Assembly (NCBI GenBank): GCA_040218145.1
Contig: JAVJQK010000021.1
Span: 62,001 to 126,000 of the forward strand
Direction of reading: 5' to 3'
DNA from: Sandaracinaceae bacterium
Lineage (GTDB): Bacteria > Myxococcota_A > Polyangia > Polyangiales > Sandaracinaceae
Length of the DNA: 64,000 nt
The notes beneath the pieces were generated by a model. That model had not been told where the DNA came from. It worked only from the letters and a program-made list of their open reading frames with translations, and did no database searches. The translations under genes were made by a program, and so were the position numbers. Positions 25,068 through 32,478 of this stretch are shown here, in pieces (within the stretch, counting starts at the first letter, position 1; each line of letters starts with the position of its first letter).

Positions 25068-27590
25068 ATGCCACGCCTTCAGCTCCCGAGCCTTGCTTCT
25101 TCGCGCTCCTCTCTCGCCGCCTGCCTCCTCGCGCCTTGCCTCCTCGCGGCCTGCGCCAGCGGCAGCGCGCCCACGTTGCAGCCGGTCAGCGACCAGACGG
25201 TGCGGGTGAACGAGGAGCTCCGGCTGACCCTCGGGATCGACAACCCGGAGGGGAGGGCGGTCGCGGTGCGCATCGAGGACCCGATGCTGCCGAGCTTCGA
25301 TCGCGTGCACTCGCTGAGCACCGAGCCGGGGGGGGCGCTCTTCCGCTGGGCGCCGCTCTCCAGCCAGGCCGGCCGCCACGAGCTGGTCTTCGTGCTCACG
25401 GACGGCGGCTCGGGGGAGTACGACCGCGAGACGGTCTCCATCGAGGTCCTGCCGTCGGAGGACGCGGCGCCCGTGTTCGTGCGACCGGGCGCGGGCGGCA
25501 CCTACGACCTCGAGCGCGAGCCCTGCGTGACGTTCGACGTCGAGGTGCGCGACGACGACTCCACCACCGTCGACATCGGCAACCGCGGGAGCCTGCCCGA
25601 GCGCGCCACGCTGGCGAACTCCGGCGCGAAGCGGGCCACGTTCGACTGGTGCCCCACGCCCGACCAGGTCGCGAGCTCCGAGCGCTGGACGGTGCAACTC
25701 TTCGCCGACGACGGCGACCACCCGCAGGTCGAGCACGACTACATCATCGTGCTCCGCTCGGGTCCGAAGGACGGCTGCCCGGGCGCCGCCCCCGTGGTCT
25801 CGGTGACCTCACCGCGCGCCATGGAGGCCATCACGAGCGGGACGACCTATCCGGTGGAGGTCACCGTCACCGACGACATGGGGCTGCGCGATCCGCCGCT
25901 GCTCTACTACAGCCTCACCGCGCCGGACGACCCGACCAAGCCCGACGTGACCGCCTTCGAGCAGGTCACGTTCGAGCCGACCGAGGGCGACGACTACGTC
26001 GCGCGCATCCCGACCCTCGGCCTCGCGGAGGGCGAGATGGAGGAGGTCTTCTTCCTCGTCAGCGCGACCGACAACGACGACCCGTCCGGCAGCATCTGTG
26101 ATCACCGCACCGACACCACGGTCACGTCCTTCTTCGCGGTGGGCGGCACGCCCCCCGACGGGAGCCTCGCGGAGTGCGCGTACTGCACGGGCTCGACGGA
26201 GTGTGACTCCGGTATCTGCGCGGCGACGGCGTCCGGCGGGCGCTGCGTCGACTCGTGCTCGGGCGGAGGCGCGTGCGACATGGGCACGTGCGGCGCCACG
26301 GTGACGACCGAAGGCGGCACCCGCGCCGGCTGCGGTCCCTCGCGAGAGATCTGCGGCGGCGGCGGCGGCACCTGCACCGACGACTCGCGCGAGCCCGACG
26401 ACTCGACCGGCACCGCGACCCCCTACAGCTCCCGGATCACCGACGGACAGATCTGTGCGGGCGACTCCGACTACTTCTCGTTCTCGGTGGGGCGCGGCGA
26501 GCGGGTGATCGTCAGCGCGGAGTTCGCGACGCTGGACGGCGACCTGGATCTCGAGCTGAGCGACGGCGCCGGGACCATCGTCGACACGAGCGCGGGCGTG
26601 ACCGACACCGAGCGGGTCGAGTACTGCAACGCCGACGCCTCGACCACGCTCTACGCGCGCGTCTTCGGCTACGGCGGCGACGAGAACAGCTACACGCTGG
26701 ACGCGGCCGTGATGCCGGACGGGGCTGGCTGCTGCATGGACGATCGCTTCGAGGACGACGACACGCGCATGACCGCGCGGAGCGTGACCTTCAGCGGCGG
26801 CACGCCCGACATGGCGAGCTTCGACGGCACGGTCTGCCGTGGTGACGACGACTGGATCGCCATCCCGATGACCGGCCCGGGTCGCATCGAGGCCGACCTC
26901 GTCTTCGTGCACGCGGACGGCGACATCGACATGGCGCTCTTCGATCCGTCGGGCGTGCGCCTCGCGAGCGGGGCCTCGGTCACCGACGACGAGGCGCTCG
27001 GGGTCGATGTCTCCAGCGCCGGGACCTACGCGCTCCGGGTCTACGTCTTCGGCAGCGGGAACACCTACCTCGGGGAGGTGCGCCGCTCGACCGGCACCGG
27101 CTGCAGCCGCACGGCGGACTGTCCCGTCGGCACCGTCTGCGACGGAACCTGTGAGAACGACCGTTGCACCTCCGGGGCCGATTGCCCGGCCATGCACGCT
27201 TGCTTGTCGGCGGGGCCCATCCCGGCCGCGAGCCACTGCGGGCAGAGCTGCACGAGCAACTCGGAGTGCCGTTCGGGCGAGGCGTGCAAGTGGACGCTCG
27301 ACGGACGCGGCTGCGCGGCCACGGGCGGCGGCTCCAACGGCGCCTCCTGCACCGATTTCACGGGGTGCGGGGGGCAGCGCACCTGCCTGCCCTGGGTCGG
27401 CGGCTACTGCGCGCGCGCCCGCTGCAGCAGCAACGCCGACTGCGAGACCGGCACGTACTGCGTGGCCGAGGGCGGCATCAACGTCTGCGCGCTGAGCTGC
27501 GTGTCCACGCCGTGCCGCGAGTCCGAGGGCTACAGCTGCGACTTCCGCCCGACGCTGGGCGGCACGAGCCGCTTCGTCTGCCTCCCCTGA
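25068..27590 (+). CDS. Large lipoprotein with Ig-like, pre-peptidase C and Cys-rich domains
   Basis: The ATG at 25068 gives a lipoprotein signal (CLLAPCLLAAC). The 840-residue protein has an Ig/cadherin-like beta region (~30-350: LQPVSDQTVRVNEELRLTLGID, FRWAPLSSQAG, VLTDGGSGEYDRETVSIEV). A short Cys-rich knot follows (CAYCTGSTECDSGIC). Two pre-peptidase C-type domains come next (GDSDYFSFSVGRGERVIVSAEF...DLDLEL and GDDDWIAIPMTGPGRIEADLVF...DIDMALF). A Dickkopf-like Cys-rich C-terminus ends the protein. The frame runs 91 codons further upstream with no signal, so the internal ATG is preferred. A secreted binding or scaffolding role is likely; no catalytic domain is seen. Confidence 0.83.
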   Translation: MPRLQLPSLASSRSSLAACLLAPCLLAACASGSAPTLQPVSDQTVRVNEELRLTLGIDNPEGRAVAVRIEDPMLPSFDRVHSLSTEPGGALFRWAPLSSQAGRHELVFVLTDGGSGEYDRETVSIEVLPSEDAAPVFVRPGAGGTYDLEREPCVTFDVEVRDDDSTTVDIGNRGSLPERATLANSGAKRATFDWCPTPDQVASSERWTVQLFADDGDHPQVEHDYIIVLRSGPKDGCPGAAPVVSVTSPRAMEAITSGTTYPVEVTVTDDMGLRDPPLLYYSLTAPDDPTKPDVTAFEQVTFEPTEGDDYVARIPTLGLAEGEMEEVFFLVSATDNDDPSGSICDHRTDTTVTSFFAVGGTPPDGSLAECAYCTGSTECDSGICAATASGGRCVDSCSGGGACDMGTCGATVTTEGGTRAGCGPSREICGGGGGTCTDDSREPDDSTGTATPYSSRITDGQICAGDSDYFSFSVGRGERVIVSAEFATLDGDLDLELSDGAGTIVDTSAGVTDTERVEYCNADASTTLYARVFGYGGDENSYTLDAAVMPDGAGCCMDDRFEDDDTRMTARSVTFSGGTPDMASFDGTVCRGDDDWIAIPMTGPGRIEADLVFVHADGDIDMALFDPSGVRLASGASVTDDEALGVDVSSAGTYALRVYVFGSGNTYLGEVRRSTGTGCSRTADCPVGTVCDGTCENDRCTSGADCPAMHACLSAGPIPAASHCGQSCTSNSECRSGEACKWTLDGRGCAATGGGSNGASCTDFTGCGGQRTCLPWVGGYCARARCSSNADCETGTYCVAEGGINVCALSCVSTPCRESEGYSCDFRPTLGGTSRFVCLP

Positions 27591-27872
27591 TCAGCGCTTC
27601 GCGCGCAGGTAGTTGAGCAGCCACTTGTGCAGCGCCGAGTGGGTCTCGATGGGGACGTCCCACGGCGGGCCCTTGGTCTCGAACTCGGCGAAGCTCTGGC
27701 GCACCTCGTCGTAGGGGCCGTCTTCGCCCGGCAGGTGGCTCCACGCGTACCAGCGCAGGCCCTCGTCGCTCGTCTCGACGGCGCGGTAGTGGTCGGGGTC
27801 GTCGGGCGCCTCGCGCCAGCGCCAGGTGCGGTGGGGAGAGGCGATGAAGCGTCGGAGCGCGTCGCGGTCCAT
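27591..27872 (-). CDS. Small conserved-looking cytoplasmic protein, unknown function
   Basis: The preferred ATG gives 93 residues beginning MDRDALRRFIAS; an upstream start would add twelve. The protein is charged and rich in Trp/Tyr (WRWREAPDDPDHYRAVETSDEG, then GLRWYAWSHLPGEDG). It has no signal peptide or membrane segment. The stop codon abuts the stop of the convergent lipoprotein gene with no gap. I do not recognise a family. Codon use matches its neighbours, and the aromatic-rich composition does not look like a shadow frame. A TACAAC hexamer lies 6 nt before the ATG. Confidence 0.6.
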   Translation of the reverse strand: MDRDALRRFIASPHRTWRWREAPDDPDHYRAVETSDEGLRWYAWSHLPGEDGPYDEVRQSFAEFETKGPPWDVPIETHSALHKWLLNYLRAKR

Positions 27873-27920
27873 GCCCGAGTTGTAGGTCGGACTCGCGCTC
27901 CGCACCACGGCCAGGCGGGC

Positions 27921-29240
27921 TCAGCGGACCATCGGGTTCGAGAACTCGATCGGCAGTCGGAGCGGGAGCATGTCGAGGTCGGGCGCGAGGTCGTCGGGCA
28001 GCGGGGAGAAGGGCGTGGCCGCGCGGATGGCGGCGAGCGCGGCGCGGTCGAGGTCGTCGTAGCCGCTCGTGCGCACGAGCCGCGGGGCGCGCGCCAGGGT
28101 TCCGTCGCGGCGCACGCGTACGTCGTAGATCGACACGCCCTGGTCCATGGCGAGCGCGCGCTCGCGAGGGAAGCGCAAGGCGTCGTGCACACGCCGGCGG
28201 TTCTGGGTGAACCAGTGTCGGTAGCGCGAGTCGCTGGTGTCGAGCGCGGCGTAGCGGCCGTCACCCGGTCCGTGCGTCGTCGCGCGCCCGCCCTCGCGCT
28301 GGCCGCCGCCCACGCCCGGGCTGCCGCCGCCGCCGGTGCCGCCGCGGCCGCTCCCCACGCGCGGCGCGGTGCGATCGGTCGACTCGACCCAGCTCTGCAT
28401 GAGATCGCCCGCGAGCAGCTCCGCGCTCTGGTCGTCGCGAACCCGGGGGCTGAGCCGGTCGGACTGGGTCGCGGCCGGGCCTTCGTCGATGGACGGGCGA
28501 GCGTGCGCGACGTCGGCGCGCACCGAGTGTCGGGTGCCGCTGCCGCCGAGGATGCCGGTCCCCGGGCTCGCCTGCGCTCCGCTCTCGGTGGCGCTGGCGG
28601 ACGCCTGGGCGGGGACGCGCGGTCGCTCGCCGCCCTCCGCCGCGCCGTGCTCCCGGGAGGCGGCGCCGGTCCGCGCCACCGAGGGGAGGGCGCCGTTCAC
28701 GCTCGCGACCGGCGCGCGCCGCGCCCCCTGCGTCGGGTCCACCGCGCTCACGGGGCGTCGCTCTCGGTGCGTTCCGTCGCCCGAGGCGAGGAAGACGGCG
28801 TCGTGCGGATTCGGGGTCGCGCGGCGCCGCTCGAGGGTGGCGCGATCGCGCGCGGTGCGGATGCGCTGGCTCTGCATCGCGACGAGGTTGTTGAGCGGGG
28901 AGTCGAACAGGACGATCCCCTCGTCGCGCTGCATCAGCAGGATGCCCTGCTCGGCGCCCGTCGCGTCTCCGCCCTGGCCCCGATCGCGCGCGTCGATGTT
29001 CTGCGCGCTCCGATGGCCGCCCGCCTCCGCCCGATCGTGATCGCGGGGAGACTGCCCCCGCTGGGCTGCGCCGGGCGTCCCCTCGGGGTGCCCCATCGGC
29101 TCGACCTCCACCAGGTAGGGGTCCGAGGTGGTGGCCGCCCGCGCGGTCACGCTCGGCAGGCGAAAGAGAAGCACGGCGAGCGCCACGTGCGCCCCCACCG
29201 AGAGGAGCGCGGTGGCGACGATCGGGCGCGCGCGCAACAT
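27921..29240 (-). CDS. TonB-family energy-transducer-like protein
   Basis: The ATG at 29240 gives MLRARPIVATALLSV followed by one N-terminal membrane helix, the usual TonB anchor. The 439-residue protein has a long, low-complexity periplasmic linker (Gly/Arg/Ala/Thr-rich, ~65-310). It ends in a TonB C-terminal domain (RHWFTQNRRRVHDALRFPRERA, IYDVRVRRDGTLARAPRLVRTSG, LDRAALAAIRAATPFSPLP). TonB proteins transmit energy from ExbB/ExbD to outer-membrane receptors, but no exbB, exbD or receptor gene lies nearby. The linker is rich in Arg/Gly rather than the common Pro/Lys/Glu. It may alternatively be a TonB-domain envelope scaffold. A TATCCT hexamer lies 7 nt before the start. Confidence 0.8.
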   Translation of the reverse strand: MLRARPIVATALLSVGAHVALAVLLFRLPSVTARAATTSDPYLVEVEPMGHPEGTPGAAQRGQSPRDHDRAEAGGHRSAQNIDARDRGQGGDATGAEQGILLMQRDEGIVLFDSPLNNLVAMQSQRIRTARDRATLERRRATPNPHDAVFLASGDGTHRERRPVSAVDPTQGARRAPVASVNGALPSVARTGAASREHGAAEGGERPRVPAQASASATESGAQASPGTGILGGSGTRHSVRADVAHARPSIDEGPAATQSDRLSPRVRDDQSAELLAGDLMQSWVESTDRTAPRVGSGRGGTGGGGSPGVGGGQREGGRATTHGPGDGRYAALDTSDSRYRHWFTQNRRRVHDALRFPRERALAMDQGVSIYDVRVRRDGTLARAPRLVRTSGYDDLDRAALAAIRAATPFSPLPDDLAPDLDMLPLRLPIEFSNPMVR

Positions 29241-29247
29241 GTCGAAC

Positions 29248-29253
29248 AGGATA
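29248..29253 (-). promoter_or_regulatory. -10-like element for the TonB-like gene
   Basis: TATCCT on the - strand ends 7 nt before the ATG at 29240. It lies in the gap after lgt. Confidence 0.45.
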
Positions 29254-29292
29254 CGGCGGCCCGGCGTGGGTTCCACCCCCCCGGGGCGGGAT

Positions 29293-30222
29293 TCAGGCCT
29301 CGCGCTTCCCCTCATCGCCAGGGCTGGACGCCCCGGGTGGGGAGACCGGCTCGCCCGGCGGCCACTGCGCCTCGGGGTGCACGCGCACCGGGGGACCCCG
29401 GAAGATGCGCGCCGCCACCCCCAGCCCCGCGACGAGCAGGAGCACCGCGCCGAAGTGGCCCGGCGTCAGCCCTGCGATGAGCCGCGGGTCCGCCACCTCC
29501 ACGTCGGTCGCGCGCAGGAAGTCGAGCCCGAAGCGCACCGGCGCATACAGGATGGGGATCAGCGCGAGGTAGAAGCCGTGACGCCGCTTCTTCCGGCCGA
29601 GCCAGAGCACGAGCGGGATCATCGCGAGGCACCAGAAGACCTCGTAGAGCCCGAGGTCGTGGCGAACCTGCCAGGGCGGGGTGCCGCCGTAGACCTGGTA
29701 GTTCTCGACCCCGAGGAAGAACTCGGTCACGCGACCGGGATGATCGTGCGCGGTGAAGCAGCCCATCCGGCCGAAGAGCCAGGCGAACGGGAAGGCGAAC
29801 GCGCCCATGTCGCCGAACGCCAGGATCGAGTAGCCCCGCCGGAGCTTCCACACGAGCGCGCCGACCACCGCGCCGATGAAGCCGCCGAAGCTCGACAGCC
29901 CGTTGGGCAGCTCCAGCAAGAACCACGGGTTCTGCTCGACGACGTCCCAGTGATAGAAGATCGCGTCGAGCACGTGGCCGAGCACGAAGCCGCCGATGAA
30001 CATGTGGCCGGCCATCTCGTTCATCACGCTCGGGTGCAGCCCGTCGCGCTTCGCCTTCTCCGCCGCGACCCACGCGCCGATGACCACGCCGAGCGCCACC
30101 AGCATGCCGAAGGTGTGCACGGGCACCACCTCGGGGAGCGGCAACACGTCCCGCAGGAAGCCCGGCATCGGGATCTCGAGCGGCTCGGGCTTCCACCAGG
30201 GGATGTAGAGAAAGGGTGGCAC
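29293..30222 (-). CDS. lgt: Divergent prolipoprotein diacylglyceryl transferase (Lgt family)
   Basis: This 309-residue protein has seven membrane segments. The family's catalytic arginine region reads GRMGCFTAHDHPGR, where E. coli has GRLGNFINGELWGR. The positions equivalent to R143 and G154 are kept, but N146 is replaced by Cys. The segment equivalent to E. coli GMSFHGG (essential H103) reads GLSSFGG, so that histidine is Phe. The late R-x-x-x-[DE]-x-x-R motif is present as RFGLDFLR. The start is GTG. Lgt adds diacylglycerol to the lipobox cysteine. It is either a divergent functional enzyme or a paralogue with a changed role; no second lgt is in the window. Confidence 0.85.
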   Translation of the reverse strand: MPPFLYIPWWKPEPLEIPMPGFLRDVLPLPEVVPVHTFGMLVALGVVIGAWVAAEKAKRDGLHPSVMNEMAGHMFIGGFVLGHVLDAIFYHWDVVEQNPWFLLELPNGLSSFGGFIGAVVGALVWKLRRGYSILAFGDMGAFAFPFAWLFGRMGCFTAHDHPGRVTEFFLGVENYQVYGGTPPWQVRHDLGLYEVFWCLAMIPLVLWLGRKKRRHGFYLALIPILYAPVRFGLDFLRATDVEVADPRLIAGLTPGHFGAVLLLVAGLGVAARIFRGPPVRVHPEAQWPPGEPVSPPGASSPGDEGKREA

Positions 30223-30267
30223 CGCGCCTACCTACGGCGTCCCGTCCCGGCGCGCCAGGGCCGAGCT

Positions 30268-30816
30268 TCAGCCGCAGCCGCCCGGGCCCCACTCGATGCG
30301 GATGGGGCGCTCGTCCGAGATCACCGTCTCGTTGCGGTCGGTGACCGTGGCGCGCAGCGTGAGGTCCTCGCCGATCGAGGTGTCGGGCTCGGGCACGACG
30401 AGGGTCAGGCCGAAGACGTCGACGTACTCCTGGCCCACGTCGTCGAAGCTGACCCGCACGCGGAAGACCTGGCTGACGCGCTCGCCGTCGGAGTCCCGGA
30501 TGAGCTCCACGTCGATGATCGGTCCGCGCCGGTCGATGCCCCACGCGCGCAGGGCGACCCACACGTGCTGCGCGCCCTGGCAGCCGCTGACGAGATCGAG
30601 GGTCTGCCCGTCCTCGAAGGTGTTGAAGCGACCCTCGCCCGTGCCGAGCGCGAGGCGCGGCTCGACCCTGACGTCGGCGTCGCCGCGCGGCTCGGCGTCC
30701 CCGGGGAGCTGCGCGTCCGCGTCTTCGTTCATCCCGGCGTCCTCCCCCGGTATGGGATCGCAGCCGATCGCGAGGAGCGCGACGAAGAGGAAGGCGAGCG
30801 AGCGATGGGGCTTCAT
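30268..30816 (-). CDS. Small lipoprotein with a beta domain, unknown function
   Basis: This 182-residue protein has a lipoprotein signal (LFVALLAIGC). A short acidic linker (PGEDAGMNEDADAQLPGDAEPRGDADVR) leads into a beta-rich domain of ~130 residues. It contains FNTFEDGQTLDLVSGCQGAQHVWVALRAWG and ends EWGPGGCG. I do not recognise the domain; the alternation of hydrophobic residues suggests an Ig-like sandwich. The gene lies between dsbD and lgt on the same strand. It ends 45 nt before lgt begins and starts 35 nt after the dsbD stop, so the three may form an operon. The ATG start is fixed by the signal peptide. Confidence 0.7.
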   Translation of the reverse strand: MKPHRSLAFLFVALLAIGCDPIPGEDAGMNEDADAQLPGDAEPRGDADVRVEPRLALGTGEGRFNTFEDGQTLDLVSGCQGAQHVWVALRAWGIDRRGPIIDVELIRDSDGERVSQVFRVRVSFDDVGQEYVDVFGLTLVVPEPDTSIGEDLTLRATVTDRNETVISDERPIRIEWGPGGCG

Positions 30817-30851
30817 GCGAGGAGGCTCTCCTGTGCCGGCGTGTGCCGACC

Positions 30852-32192
30852 TCAGCGTACCTCACGCATCAGTTGCAGCATCCGTTCCGCCTCGACGAAG
30901 CTCGTGACGCGCCCCGCCTCTTCTCCATCGGAGTGGTGCAGGACCACGAGCGGCAGGCCCCGCTGGTCGTACTGCGCGAGCACGTCGTAGCCGGGATCGC
31001 CGCGGCGGGAGAGATCGAGCCGCACCGCGACGAAGCGCTGGCCGGCGGACACCACGCGTGGGTCGCTGAAGGTGTGCGAGTCCAGCTCCTCACACGCGCC
31101 GCACCAGCTCGCGCCGAAGTCGACCAGCAGCGGCTTGTTCTGGGACTCCGCGCGCTCGCGGGCCGCCTCGTAGTCGTCGAGCCACGCGATGCGGGCGCCC
31201 GGAGGCGGCGCCCCGAGCCAGATCGCGAGCAGCACCAGGCCGAGCGTGCTCATCGCGATGCCCAGCGACTTCCGGGTGATCGTGAGCTTGTCGGCGCCGT
31301 GGTAGCTGAGGTGCACCGCGCCCGCGGCCAGGCCGACCACGAGGAGCCCCGCCGCGATCATCAGCCAGGTGGGCGTGCGCTGGATGTAGTCCGAGACGGT
31401 GCCGCTCCCGACCGGGATGAAGGCGCGCAGGAACCAGAGCGCGGCCGCGACCATGACGATCCCGAACACGCTCTTGACCCACTCGAGCCAGCGGCCGGAC
31501 TTGGGCAAGCTGATCGCGAAGGTGCCGACGAGCCAGGTCGGCAGTCCCAGGCCGACCGAGTAGGCGAACAGCGCTGCGCCGCCGAGCGCCGCGTTCTGGG
31601 TCGTCGTGATCCAGGCCAGCAGCCCGCCGAGGACCGGCCCCGTGCACGGCGCCGCGATGAGCCCGCCGACCAGGCCGAGGGTGAACGCGCCCTTGGGGCC
31701 GAGCCCCCCCATCTGCGCGAGCTTGTTCTGGAGCGACGGAGGCAGGCTCAGCTCGAACGCGCCGAACATGGACGTGGCCATGACGACGAAGAACACGGCC
31801 AGCGGGATCACGATCCACGGGTTGCCGAGGAAGTCGCCGAACACGCCGCCGGTCAGCCCCACGATGAGGCCGAGCGGGGTGAAGAGGGCGCACATGCCGA
31901 GCACGTACATCGTCGACAGCCCCGCGCCGTGCAGCTTCGACTTCGCCTGACTGGCGCCGAAGATGCTGACCGTGATCGCGATCATCGGGTAGACGCACGG
32001 CGTCAGCGAGGTCAGCAGCCCGGCCGCGAACATGATGCCCAGCACGGGACCCCAGCTCCCCTCGGCCAGCGCGGCCTCGAAGGGCGAGGTCAGGTCGGTC
32101 AGCCAGTCGGCGTGAGCCGTCCCGGCGACCATGAGTACGACGGCCGCGCTCGCGAGCGCGGGCAACCAGCTGCGAATCGAGCGTCGAGTCAT
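30852..32192 (-). CDS. dsbD: Thiol:disulfide interchange protein DsbD (short form lacking the N-terminal domain)
   Basis: The ATG at 32192 gives a signal-like N-terminus and a 446-residue protein. The membrane core has eight helices with both transport cysteines: LTSLTPCVYPM and IAAPCTGPVLGG. The C-terminal periplasmic domain is thioredoxin-like with WCGAC (bases near 31085-31110) and a cis-Pro region (QRGLPLVVLH). The N-terminal DsbD-alpha immunoglobulin domain of E. coli DsbD is absent. DsbD moves electrons from cytoplasmic thioredoxin to periplasmic partners, including those keeping apocytochrome CxxCH motifs reduced. It is divergent from, and shares a 286-bp control region with, the haem-motif lipoprotein gene at 32479. 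Confidence 0.93.
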   Translation of the reverse strand: MTRRSIRSWLPALASAAVVLMVAGTAHADWLTDLTSPFEAALAEGSWGPVLGIMFAAGLLTSLTPCVYPMIAITVSIFGASQAKSKLHGAGLSTMYVLGMCALFTPLGLIVGLTGGVFGDFLGNPWIVIPLAVFFVVMATSMFGAFELSLPPSLQNKLAQMGGLGPKGAFTLGLVGGLIAAPCTGPVLGGLLAWITTTQNAALGGAALFAYSVGLGLPTWLVGTFAISLPKSGRWLEWVKSVFGIVMVAAALWFLRAFIPVGSGTVSDYIQRTPTWLMIAAGLLVVGLAAGAVHLSYHGADKLTITRKSLGIAMSTLGLVLLAIWLGAPPPGARIAWLDDYEAARERAESQNKPLLVDFGASWCGACEELDSHTFSDPRVVSAGQRFVAVRLDLSRRGDPGYDVLAQYDQRGLPLVVLHHSDGEEAGRVTSFVEAERMLQLMREVR

Positions 32193-32478
32193 CCTACTGA
32201 CCGTTTTAGTGCTGCAACCGCGGGGCCGTTGCAAGCCCCTGGGCAGAACCCGGTCACGGGACGCGCGAAATGGAGCGCCCCGGGCTCCAGCCGGGGACAG
32301 GGCGCCTCGCCGGTTGCTTGGGGGTCGAGGCCCCCAAAGTCGAGCGGCCAGAGGGGGCGCGCCACCCCGAGAAACCGGCCAAACGCCTGCAATCTCGCCG
32401 CAAACGGGGCGCGAAGGCCATGGATCGATCTCTGCACAGTGTGGAGTGACCGTGGACCGTGCTGTGTTGGAGGCGCGA
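32193..32478. other. Divergent intergenic region between dsbD and the haem module
   Basis: No gene is visible in these 286 bases. Two hairpins stand out: TTGGGGG-TCGAGG-CCCCCAA (32318-32337), and a longer GC-rich one near 32274-32306 built from GCGCCC and GGGCGC arms. A GGAGG ribosome-binding site lies at 32469-32473 for the + strand gene. I see no convincing -35/-10 pair. Confidence 0.5.
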
